A stretch of 64,000 nucleotides of DNA, from assembly GCA_036924285.1 (NCBI GenBank), contig JAYKYS010000001.1:11743501-11807500 (forward strand), given 5' to 3'. The position numbers were made by a program, and so were the translations under genes. The notes beneath the pieces are model-generated. The model was not told the DNA's origin, made no database searches, and saw nothing but the letters and a program-made list of their open reading frames with translations. The DNA comes from Asterella californica (taxonomy: Eukaryota; Streptophyta; Marchantiopsida; Marchantiales; Aytoniaceae). This document shows, piece after piece, positions 47,666 through 58,360 of this stretch (position 1 is its first letter; the number at the start of each line of letters is the position of its first letter).

Positions 47666-48440
47666 TTGAATATTGAGCCTCAAGTCCAAGAAATCTCTAT
47701 GGTTGTTGATTCTTATAATCAAGCAAGCCTTTGGCATAAGAGATTTGCACACTTGAATTTTGGAAGCCTGAAACGTATGATGGATAATCATATGGTGGAA
47801 GGGCTGCCAAGGATGAAGCTATCAACTACTGAAGATATATGTGAAGGATGTATATTTGAAAAACAAAGCAGAAAGAGTTTTCCAAAAGAAGAAGATGCAA
47901 GAACAAAAGAGTTGTTGGCCTTGGTCCACTCAGATGTTTGTGGATCCATGCAAACAAGCTCTATTGGAAGCTGTAAGTATTTTCTTACATCTATTGATGA
48001 TGTGAGCAGAACGACATGGATATATTTCCTGAAACTGAACTCTGAAGTATGTGAATACTGCTTAGGTGGAAGGCAAAGAAGGCCCCTTCTGGGGGCTGGA
48101 GCCATCACTTCAAGAAGTTCAAGGCTCTTGTAGAAAATCAAAGTGGCAAGAAGATTAAAGTTCTCAGATCAGATAGAGGAGGAGAATATTGTTCTAACAT
48201 CTTTGCTCAGTTTTGTGAGGAGCATGGTATTCAAACTTTCCATAACTTACACTTCACAACAAAATGATGTAACTGAAAGGAAAAATAGGGTGATTGTGGA
48301 AAGTGACAGATCCATGTTGAAGACCAAGAATCTTCTTAATTATTTTTGGGTTGAAGATTGTAACACATCTATTACATTATGAACAGAGCATATACAACAG
48401 CTGTGCAATACAAGACACATGAAGAGACATTACAGGAGTG
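47666..48440 (+). pseudogene. Copia B GAG-pre-integrase and integrase, with a 50-bp insertion
   Basis: Frame 47666-48133 gives LWHKRFAHLNFGSLKRM, then CEGC (the HHCC zinc-binding site), HSDVCG (first catalytic Asp) and SIDDVSRTTWIYF. After TCTGAAGTATGTGAATA a 50-bp GC-rich tract (48058-48107) interrupts the frame. The integrase resumes in another frame with [20 protein letters not shown] (second Asp) and, after a further shift, [11 protein letters not shown] with the catalytic Glu (48143-48382). The C-terminal linker continues to about 48780 (ISRDVRFFELDSG). Confidence 0.9.
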
Positions 48441-49209
48441 AAACCAGATGTGTCTTACTTCAGGATTTTTGGGTGCATGGCTTACATGCACATGAAAAGA
48501 GAGAAAAGTTGGATGAAAAATCCAGAAGTGTATATTTATGAGCTATGCTGAGCAAACCAAGGGTTACAAAGTGTACAATCAGCCTACAAGAAAGACACAT
48601 CAGCAGAGATGTTAGATTCTTTGAGTTGGATTCGGGTCTGATGGAAGGTGAGAAAGAAGCTTGTGATACATTCAGATTTAAGCTATCTACAAGTGAGATC
48701 AGTGATTCAGAATATGATAAATCTGATATTGAAGTGGACTTGGAGCAGTCAATATCTCTCACTAATCCTAGTGAATAGCAAGTTGAATTACAACCAAATT
48801 CTGAATCTGAGTTACCAAGTATTCATGAAGTTAAAGGAGATGACACTAAAACATGCAGCAGATTTTCAAGTAAGAGTTTAGCTCAATCTTCCTCGAGTAG
48901 TACTTCTAGTACTTGGACACATTTCTCTCATCAAACTGATCCAACATCCCCACAGCAGATTGCAAAGCTTTGGTAGCCATTGTATCTTTACGTTCAGGCG
49001 CTTGCTGTTGTTACGAATGCGTCGAGCAATCGCATGCTAGACCTAGTAGGTTATGGACGGAGGTTTGATACCGGCTCCGGATCTTCTTTTTCTGAATCCG
49101 TTTCACAATAAGCTTCATTGCATCCACCGCGATCACTTTTGACAGTGGTTAGTTGCGTACTTTGGCAATGAATTCATGGGGAGGGTGATGGAGTTATAGC
49201 TTCCGGTGA

Positions 49210-49690
49210 TCCTTCCGATTGTTACATACGAGAGACTTGAGATATGACGGTGTACATCTTGTTGTGAGGAACAATGGATTTCAAGTCTGGTTCGACCAGA
49301 CTTCTTATCAAGTAGACATAATCTATAATCGTCGAAGTATCTTTCTTGACCTCCAAAAGTTGTTGCTTCAGTTGCAACTTACGAGCTTTGGTTGATGTCT
49401 GTAATACATTTATCAAGGCATCCAAACTTCCTTTTGAGTATCAATTGTCTGTATCTAACCAAATAACTGTGACGAAACACACAATGACATGTAATTTACA
49501 GCTTGTTGAGCACGTTTGTTTCATTCAGCAACAATTTAATCTCCATCATCCTCAAGTGATTTGCTATCAATGCTTGTGACAAGACGATAGAGTCTCTATT
49601 CCTTGAAAAAGGCAGTAATTTGATATTTCCATATCAAGTAGTTGTTCGTGCCAAGAGATTCATATGTGATGCTTGAGGATGTGTCTATCC
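49210..49690 (-). pseudogene. Third copia Gag fragment
   Basis: On the minus strand, from about 49685: SLGTNNYLIWKYQITAFFKE, the typical copia Gag N-terminus, a stop, a damaged middle, then the frame 49222-49425 with LQLKQQLLEVKKDTSTIIDY, a UBN2-type Gag helix region. The sequence differs from the Gags of families A and B. No LTR or pol is attached. Confidence 0.7.
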
Positions 49691-52061
49691 TGCCACTCAC
49701 GATGAGGGCGTTATGACGTCTCACAGCGTCACAAGGAAACAAAAGGTAATTTTTCATCAAAAGTAACCGTTATAGAAAAGGAGAATAAGGCTTGGAGTTC
49801 TCTATCGCGATTGTAGCATCTAGTGATGCTGTAAACATTTGGTGAGGTCAACATCATCGATAACAATGTAAACCGCGACATTCCAGGATTTTTAAATCCA
49901 TTCCATTATACTAAGATAATGTAAAACGAAAATATCTATTAGACATATGTTATGTATCCTTTTGAGGAATAAGAGTCTAGAGAGAAAAAGATGATGGACC
50001 AATTAGACTAGACATTCATGTATTAGTGAAGAAGTTGTGACACTATGACGTTTTGACCTAGTTGTGCAAAGAAAAAGTTACTTATTTGAACATGTGGTAG
50101 TGTAATCATGACATTATACACTATTGAAATTTTTTAAGAAGAAATGGATAACAAATTAAGTTTTGACATTGATATCCTTCTGCTTATTAGATGGGATCCA
50201 TCTATCTAGTGTTAGAGGAAAAGAGAAATCACTGAAAAGTCAAATCGCATGTGTTATCATATGGACAAATATGAAAATTATCTAGAACAAAACAGTAACT
50301 TTTTCTTCAATCTAAAGTACACGGGAGAAAGAGAGAAATTCTTCGCTTTATACAGGCACTGAAATTTTACTACAATTTGTAATAGTTAACAGTTAGTGGA
50401 GAAGGTGAAAATCACACTATTAGAATACCTTATTTAGACTGGATTGCTACAACGGATATGACCCATAATAATCCACAGCGAGACTTGACAGAACCTATTG
50501 TATTTCTTTATATGATCCATGCATGCCTATTATGATGGTGTAGAATCTTAATATTTCAACGTATATAAAGCTGCATTCTCTGTCATAAATTTTGAGTTTA
50601 TCATGGATTCTACTTCTCCTGAATTTCTGTAACTGGCCGGTACGAAAGTTTTACTATACAACTGGTGACCAACCCGAAGGAACTCTCTCACTACGATGAA
50701 TAGATAGATAGTGTGTTCTTGTGTTTTATTTTATAAGTGAAGTCCGGTTAGATTACCTAGTTATCGTGTCTAAATTTCTTACCAAATACCTTACCTACTC
50801 TTGTATCATTTTTCTATCTGAAGACGAAAGAAGGTGAATAAATTAATATGTGTATCACATTAATAGTTTTTGTTAGTAAGGTGTCGCACTTGTAGTTTCT
50901 ACATAGTGTGGGTCCACATTTTCTTTATGGGTTATGTAACATTTTCTCAGAATTCAAGTCCAACTATCACTTAACAGTTTGAGATAAATCCAAATATTCA
51001 TAAAAGTTAACTATAGAACATTTGTATAGAACACATTCTGCAAATCTTTTCCAAAGTGCTTGAACAAATAAAAAGCAAAGTGAAGTACTGAAATACCTTG
51101 ATCCAATCGCACTGCGTTTCACTCACGATTGTAATGTTTCTAGCAATGGAAAACGCAAACGCACCACCAAACGGAAACTTACAAATGCAACATATGTTTC
51201 AAAAACCTCTCATAATAGGACAATCAACCTTATCCCACCAGCGCTTCATGCATCCTGAATGTCTGTCCATACTGATTACAATTGTAACCGAAGCAAGAGT
51301 CGAGTCTCTAGTTCTATAGCGTTTTTTCCCTTTGAAACACTGAGGCGAGTTCATGCTTTCACCTAAATGTACACCTCGAAGGAAGTTTCTAGAGTTTTGA
51401 AGTCAGACGAAATTCTCATTGCTGAATATGCAAGCCCTCTTTGCAAATTAAACTGAATATTCATCTCTGCAATACACCTTTCCAAACGTAATGCAAGATT
51501 CGGACTGTGAAAATGGTATGGAGATGTCATCTTCTTCCAAGGATCTTAACCCAATCACCAAGAGCGCTGACGCCATGGTCTTGCTATTCTGTACCGAAAA
51601 CAGAAAAAATTACAAACTTAAGAAGGAAATTAGAATACTGGTTCATCGGCAGATTCAGTGATGAGAGAATTAACTGCTCTACGACAATTCTCGGTTGCAG
51701 TCGGTAATTTACTTGGACGAACCCTTTAGTATGGACATGGACAGTCATGACCCTCAACTGGAGTCATGGCCAGAAGCCACTCGAATGAGGACACAACGAA
51801 AGGATGATCAATTAAACTTAGCAGGGACTTGACAGATCCCTTAACATATCATCACTCGTGCGATAGCAATAACTGGAGCATTACCGTTCCTGGGTAGAAT
51901 TTACAAGATACTATGGAAATATGAAAGCTTTTCGGAACTGTCAGTTCTAACTAAGTTACCCTCTACAAAACTGATTTTCGGTGATCCTCGTCTATTCATA
52001 TCACGTAAACTGTTGACATGTCCGGCTAAATTCCGAATGTTCAGTTCTCTGTGGAAGTGGT
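49691..52061. other. Spacer without recognisable genes
   Basis: AT-rich; only short open frames (51098-51319, 51507-51707) with no motifs. No repeats stand out. Confidence 0.3.
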
Positions 52062-53451
52062 GATGACATCATGATAAGCTGCAGGAGAACGATCTTGTAG
52101 AAGAGGAGGTGTTGTCCTCAATAGACTATCTTCTTCATCGACCAAAAAAAGACGAGGACTGAACTTGCTGAATGGAAGATCAACAATGACTAACTTCTTA
52201 GGTACATGGTCTTCATACATTAGTCAATGTATTTGTTTTTACCACTACATTGATAAGAGATCTAGAATCTTGGGACTTGCCTTCAAGTTTGAAATCATCT
52301 CAAGCTCAAGGAGGCTAGATCAAGCTGACACAAAAGAGATATAACAGCAACATGACAGTCCATGACACAATTGAAGAAGACCGTGGGTACTATGAGAACG
52401 TATTGTCAAGCTCTAAGAAATCCATCTACCAAAAAGTAGAGAGTCAAAGTTAAAAATAAACAGAAATGACAAAAGAAACAAGCGACACAAATTGTCACAA
52501 AAGTGTGTAAGGGCTCGCACACTTAGTATTAATGAGGACGAACATATATGCACATCCTCAACGGTCTAATCGATCAACTATCTCTCAATCTCTCAACCTC
52601 CACGATAGTCATCAATCAACCTACAACATGTCAGGCATGTCTCTTATTCAAAGGTCACATCTGATGGCTTGGATGGAAGCACACCATTAACTTGAAGAAA
52701 AAATGCTAAGTTCAATCCCTCACACATCCATAACTCATAAACTAAAATTCTCCATTCTAATGACGTCTCTCAAGTTCTCACATTCTAAAATCTCACACTC
52801 TCTCTATATTGCTCAAGTTGTCATTACGATGATGTGAAAACAAGGATGAAGAGCTCTTCTCTACTCCTCTATTTATACATTCTAGATTTATTTTGGTACC
52901 CTCAAGTAACTCAGCCGTAACTATTTTTATCGAGTTTTATTAAGATATTACTTAAGATAAAAGCAATAATCATATGGGCTTTTTATCTTTTCATATGGGC
53001 TTATTCCTTCAAAGTCAACAACTTCTAGAAGGATTTTAGAATATTTTCAAGAAATCTCGAATTCCACACTCCTCTACACTAGGACCCACTAAAAAAGAGA
53101 CATGTGGAATCTCTTCTTGTTTTTAATGCCCACAAAGTCCATAACTTTAGTCCCACCACTAATATCAATTAAAAAAGGAGATAAGGGATACTTTCCATCT
53201 CCTTTCTACCTTTTAGACAAGATGACAAGATAGTAGTGCTCACTCTTTAAGAAATATCTGAATTCTGCTAAAAAATACAGCTAAGTTTAACCATAACTAA
53301 CTTTAGCTAGTCATCACTAACTTGATACCTCCTTAAAATACTTGGACATCAAATAAAAATTCTCCGCACTTAGTATAACTAAAAACCTTACTAATAGACA
53401 AACTTCGTATGTGTAACATAGGTCGTTACACATCTATAAGTAAACAACAAA
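52062..53451 (-). mobile_element. Ty3/gypsy LTR and leader, copy 2 (inverted relative to copy 1)
   Basis: Reverse complement of 34941-36322 with scattered substitutions and indels. The LTR starts at 53430 (TGTAACGACC on the minus strand). The copies also share about 20 bp in front of the LTR start, TTTGTTGTTTACTTATAG, and the coding-like leader (LPFSKFSPRLFLVDEEDS). Shared flanks on both sides of the LTR suggest a duplicated segment, not two independent insertions. The TATA context is kept (about 52865-52887). Confidence 0.82.
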
Positions 53452-53529
53452 CACTTGGATGAAAGATCGATAAGCACCTAAGAGACATAAGCACACAAGT
53501 GTCTTGTGTGCTTTCTACCTAAGCTTAAG

Positions 53530-54095
53530 CACTTGTCCACTTAAGCTTGTGGACTTTAGTGTCCACTTAAGCTCGCGTACTTCTGTCTCACCACTTAAGT
53601 GGTGGGACAAAAGTACGTGAGCTCTCGGACACTTCCAACAAGGGAGGACAGAAGTGCACGAGCCCTTGTGCACTTCCAACGAGAGTGGGCAGAAGTGTGC
53701 GAGCTCTAGCACATTACGATAGAATGAGAACAGAAGTGTGTGAGCCTCCGCACACTATGACAAAATGAAGACAGAAATGTGAGAGCCCTAGCACACTTCC
53801 AACACGAGATCACATGAGTGGGTGGGTCTCGCTCACTTCCACCGTGGAAGGACGGATTTACACGAGCCCTCGTGCACTTCTCAAGAGGACACGCTACTCT
53901 GACGAGAGATGTGTATGCGAGTCCTCATGCACTTCGACTGATGGAGGAGAGAAATGCATGAGCTCTCGCACACTACAACAGATTGAGGATAGAAGTCAGT
54001 CTCAAGAGGACACGCTACTCTGACGAGAGATGTGTATGCGAGCCCTCATGCACTTCGACTGATGGAGGAGAGAAATGCACGAGCTCTCGCACACT
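53530..54095. repeat. Array of about 41-bp palindromic units
   Basis: About eleven units start at GACAGAAG-like motifs (53606, 53647, 53688, 53728, 53770, 53810, 53851 and further). Most contain an imperfect palindrome of the type AGTGCACGAGCCCTTGTGCACTT followed by CCAAC. The spacing is 40-42 bp at first and longer later. Within it, 53879-53974 is repeated almost exactly at 54000-54095 (121-bp shift). The upstream part has an ACCACTTAAGTGGT palindrome and a duplicated GTCCACTTAAGCT. The array lies between gypsy LTR copies 2 and 3. Confidence 0.85.
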
Positions 54096-54164
54096 GGAAG
54101 ACGGTACGTATGGTTATTTGTATCATGACCTTAAGTGTTACTATACAAAAAGTGAGACATTCTT

Positions 54165-54690
54165 TCACTTGATGTGAGCAGAAGCTGATGTTACAAAGCT
54201 TGTGTTGTCAAAGTCGAACTCCAGGGTTTGTGAGTACCTTTGTTGCCATGGTATCTTGTCTAAGCACCTTTCATCCAAGAATTTTGGTAGTTGTAGAAAG
54301 TAGCTCTTGAGAAACCATAAATCAAGTGAAAAACTCCTTGCAGACCAATTTCTCATCGAACTTGTTCCATCGTTCTCCAAGAGACTCCTTATCAAACTTG
54401 GAGAAAATGTATTCAGTACGTTTATTATGATCCATACCATAATACAATTGTCATTCTTCAAGCACAACATCTCTTCGTACCATCCGACAATAGTCCTTAT
54501 CGCATAGACAACTCTTCATTAAGATAAGATCAATGGTCTCTCTTATAATGTGCTTTGCTGCCCTCTTTTCACGATCAACTTGCAGCTTGATCTCCATAGC
54601 AACCTTCGTACGCTTTATGTTGTGATAAACACGTTTCTTTCAAATAACAGATTTACGTGTTTCATCTTCTATTTCTGGTTGTTCTTCTTT
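54165..54690 (-). pseudogene. Coding-like remnant next to gypsy LTR copy 3
   Basis: Minus-strand translation gives a charged region (SKEEQPEIEDETRKSV, then VDREKRAAKHIIRETIDLI), interrupted by stops and joined by frame shifts to the 54165-54470 frame. The style suggests a decayed retroelement protein, perhaps Gag, but I recognise no domain. Confidence 0.3.
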
Positions 54691-55128
54691 TGACATGGAC
54701 TTATTTCTTGAAAGTCAACAACTTCTAGAAAGATTCTAGAATATTTTCAAAAAATCTAGAGTTTTCATCTCTCTCTATATTAAGTCTCACTAAAAAGGTG
54801 ACATGTGGAATCTCTTCTTGTTTTTAATGTCCACAAAGCAATAACTTAAGTCCAACCACCAATATCAAGTCAAAAAGAAAAGAGAATATTTTCCACCTCC
54901 TTTCTACTTTTAAACAAGATGACAAGATAGTAGTGCTCACTATTTAAGAAATATCTAAATTTTATCCAAAAGTATAGCTAAGTTTAACCATAACTAACTT
55001 TAGTCAGTCATGACTAACTTGATACCTCCTTAAAGTACTTGGGCAGCAAATAAACATCCTCCACATTTAGTTATCACTAAAAATCTTACTAATAAACAAA
55101 CTTCCTAGGTGTAACATAGGTCGTTACA
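54690..55128 (-). repeat. Ty3/gypsy LTR, copy 3, truncated
   Basis: Starts with TGTAACGACC at 55128 on the minus strand, directly after the pol C-terminus, so it is a true 3' LTR start. Homology with copies 1 and 2 runs for about 430 bp and stops near 54690 at an AATAAGTCCATG segment, where other sequence begins. Confidence 0.8.
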
Positions 55129-55130
55129 TT

Positions 55131-55700
55131 TTACCCACGGTATAAATTTCCACTTCGTCCTTGGAGTGAAGAGAGAACTTTCATCAATGAAACAACTTCA
55201 ACTTTGTCATGATTGATCCGATCGAATCTCCTTCCTCCCAGCTGCTGAAGGTCATACAAGAAGTTGCTCCATACATTGTCTACAACAAAAGGATCAAAAT
55301 ATCTAAGAAGAAACTTCTTTCTAGCCCTCTTGAATCTGATAACATTATACAACATTACCAAATCTTTGACTTGAAAAAGTTTTATCTCTCGCTTGCCCAA
55401 TCGTTTGTCGTAACTCTTCTTTTGATATGTTTGAGCTCATTACATTCGAATCATTGCTAAAATGATTCGGATGCTACTACTCGGATCTTTTCCAACTCCA
55501 GGAGTTGCTTCCTCCTTGATTTCACACCGTCTTCTCGTTTCGATCTCTTCAACTTTTGTTGAATACTTTGAAAAATATCCAATCAAAATTGGATTGGCAA
55601 CTTGGATGTCACTATAGAGTCGAAATGAGGAATACCTAGTAGAAGTCTTTTTTGTCGTTCGATACTCTCATAAGCTGGCATGTAGCTTCTTATCGCAAGT
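55131..55700 (-). pseudogene. Ty3/gypsy Pol C-terminal fragment (integrase tail)
   Basis: The frame 55131-55400 reads FQVKDLVMLYNVIRFKRARKK-like sequence, then LLRYFDPFVVDNVWSN, LQQLGGRRFDRINHDKV: the SH3-like tail of gypsy integrase with its DLV(M/L)LY, FDPF and NHDK landmarks. Before it, about 55640-55690 carries AYESIERQKRLLLG and about 55500-55560 SRRKQLLELEKIR, the preceding linker, in different frames. It ends just in front of LTR copy 3. Confidence 0.75.
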
Positions 55701-56627
55701 ATTTTGACAATCTAAACACTAGCATCTTACAGAGTGTAAGATTGATCTTCTCCTACTATTTATAAGCGTAAACTTCAAGACACAAGTGACCAGTTTCTGA
55801 TCTCTCTTAAACCACAGATGGCAGTATATTAGTGGTGAGATATCGCACCTCTAATCATTTTACTCAGTGTTTAAGAAAACTAGACCCTGACGGGCTCTCC
55901 CCCCCGAATTACGCCCAGCTGGCTTGTATTCATTTGTTATTGCGTGCTCTTGATCTACGTACAAAAACGATCATCGTCTTCAGACCTTGAAAATGAGACG
56001 CAGATTTTTACAATCTGACATCGGACGGCTTCAGAACAATCATTCAAAGATGAAAGCAAGGAGAACCTCAGAAAAAGAATATTCTAGAAATTTCAAAATT
56101 TGAATAGTTCTCCTAACGAGATCCTGCTTGCTAGAAGAACTCAAATTTTTGCATAAGAACATCACTCCTAGAATCTGGTTTGAAACCCTGTAGCCAGCCG
56201 GGCAACAGCGGCATCAACCGGTCACCAGCAGAAACAGCTGACAGGAGGAGCGTTCCTCCTTCTTGTAACCTTGGCTGGAGGGAATGCGGAGGGATAAAGC
56301 CCCCTCTCTTCCTTTTTTGCCTTGGTCTTTTTTCCTCTCACTGTCCTCACTCTCGTTTTTTCTTCTTGGCATTTTTCACACTTGATTTTATTCTCTGGTA
56401 GACAATTTTGGGTATTTCTAACTGATTAGTTGTTGCTTATATTTACTTGTTGCTATGCGTTTTTGCGTCGTTTATTATCAGTTTTTGAGTTTTTTTAAAT
56501 CCTGAAAAACAAGAATCTTTTTCCACTTTCGGATTGATCATCATCGTGTGGCAACTTGAGAGAGTCAGTTAACGAACGGACGAGAGCAGTTACTACAGGC
56601 TTTCGACTAGATTGTGTTATAGAGTAA
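55701..56627. other. Spacer without recognisable genes
   Basis: No domain, RNA gene or repeat noticed. The frame at 56180-56401 is unrecognised. Confidence 0.3.
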
Positions 56628-56790
56628 AAGAATGTGGAGCAGAGTTGTTGTGTCGTGCGCTGCTACCGGTGTCTCAAGCAAGAGAATGTGGAACAGAATT
56701 GTTCTGTCGTGCGCATCCTGCTACTGGTGTATCAAACAATGGAATAGGGAGGAGAGCTATTGTGTCGTGCGCATCCTGCTAGCCTTCGTG
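56628..56790. repeat. Three-copy short tandem repeat (54-60 bp)
   Basis: AATGTGGA(G/A)CAGA(G/A)TTGTT begins at 56631 and 56685, with a third diverged unit from about 56741. Each contains TGTCGTGCGC. The frame crossing it (56632-56826) is therefore internally repetitive and not convincing as a gene. Confidence 0.75.
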
Positions 56791-57789
56791 TGGCTAAAAA
56801 AAACTGTCAGATTTCTTTTTTGTTAGATTTCGATCACCCAGTCAAAAGCCGTCGTTCAACAATAGAGAAGCGATTATACCTATAGTTCGCTAAGTCAGGT
56901 GTGTGCAGTTCTGTGACGAAGACAAGGAGAAATTATCGACAATGCGAAACACATTGATCAGAAGCACATCGACCAGAAGTTTCTAGAGGATTACGATCCG
57001 GTTAGGTGCGTAAAAGCTTCTTTTCTTCTTCTATGGTGGATTGATTAGAGCTTGGAGTCTGGCCTCTACTTAGCGAAAGGTTGTGTGAACTAAATGGGCC
57101 TTTTGTTTATGACGGCGCGGTCCTCATCCAGAGTTTGTTAGAGTTGTGCAAAATTGGGCAATTATTAGGCGTGCCTAATTCCAAACAGGCAAAAGCCTCT
57201 GCCTGTACTGAATCTAAAGCCCCGCTGAAGTGGATGTCACTAATCGCTCGGAGATTTTCAACATAAATTATACAAGTTTTGATTTCGTTCTGGTATGGCT
57301 CTGGAGATTAGGGAGGGGATGAATATCAGGGAATACGCCTTCTTGATGCATACGTGATCTTACTCGGAGTTTGGAGGACCGGGATCTGTTCTGTTCCTAG
57401 CTATGCATTGTAACTCTAGTTCTCAAACTGCCTACGACACAGAAATTTGAGGCTCCTCCTTTCCACGGTTCCAGATGGTAGAAAGGAGGAGAAAAGAGAT
57501 GAGATGAGTTGAGAATCTGTACAACACAGGTTATGATCTGGAAACGACCGCTCTATGCGAAAGTGTGTTCAACAATGGTAAGATATGCTCGTCTTGCTCT
57601 ATCCAAACCATACTTGTAGTTTGAGGCTGCTCTTAAACTTGACTACTTCCGTGCTATTACTGTTTTCTTCGCCTTGTCCATGTTGAAAATCATTCGCTGT
57701 CATTGTTTTCTGTCCTCAAGCAGAAGTAGGTACCAGCTTCTTTCCTAAGTTGCCCCGCGTCAGCGTAGTCTACTACTTATCAACTCACC

Positions 57790-58360
57790 TAAACCTTATG
57801 GATATAGTCGGTCGCAACGCTTGTTCGTGAAGAATGATGATCTCAGTCATGCGAGATCGCTACTTGAAGCTTCTTCTGTGTCATTGTCTGTACTTTCTCT
57901 GGCTGAAGTTGACGAGAATTAAGTCGATAACAGCGCAATGGCAGATTTCATTCTTTTCATAGGCCCTCTGACAGACGCTACTGCTGTTGTACTAAACTCG
58001 ACTGTCGCAGGCGATTTAGAAATTCCAGACTCCACCATTTCGTGTGTTCCTGTCGAGTGCAGCTCTCGAGTCCTTGGAGTTTTTCTTGGACCAGTACTTG
58101 TATGAACCAACCGACTGTCCTCAAAAGTGTCGATTCTTGGATGATTTTCATTCAAATGAGCCTCACCTCATTGCCTTCTACGATACTATGTTGTTCGTTT
58201 CTAGGTCTTGTATATGTCTAGATTTCCAGTTCTGTTCCGAGCCTCCGACATTCTTGCTGAATTCGGACCTCGTGAAGATTGGCAGGATCTTTACGGACTT
58301 CCCAAATCCTCCTTTGAAGTATCTGTCTGATCCTTACCATCTTTTTTCTGATTCCGGTGA
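57790..58360 (+). pseudogene. Unidentified decayed coding sequence
   Basis: In one plus frame from about 57795 to 58107 the translation is protein-like with a single internal TAA: SRSQRLFVKNDDLSHARSL, then after the stop MADFILFIGPLTDATAVV and STVAGDLEIPDSTISC (ATG at 57938, stop at about 58106). A further piece in another frame near 58220-58320 reads SRFPVLFRASDILAEFGPRE. I do not recognise the family. It could be a host exon, a gene scrap, or an unusual retroelement open frame. Confidence 0.3.

Larger units (their letters stand above)
45931..48890 (+). mobile_element. Copia family B, 5' half (LTR, Gag, protease, integrase)
   Basis: Plus-strand order: 5' LTR 45931-46290, primer binding site, Gag with two zinc knuckles, a decayed protease site, GAG-pre-integrase and integrase. 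The sequence after the integrase linker (to about 48890) stops before any reverse transcriptase, and no 3' LTR is present, so this is a 3'-truncated element. It is the same family as the fragment at 17455-18100. The AGATC directly before the LTR cannot be tested as a target duplication. Confidence 0.9.

Noticed and set aside
53530..54095. CRISPR-like array of short palindromic repeats
   Set aside because: Spacers are not unique, repeat copies are imperfect and variable in length, and the setting is a plant retrotransposon cluster with no cas genes.
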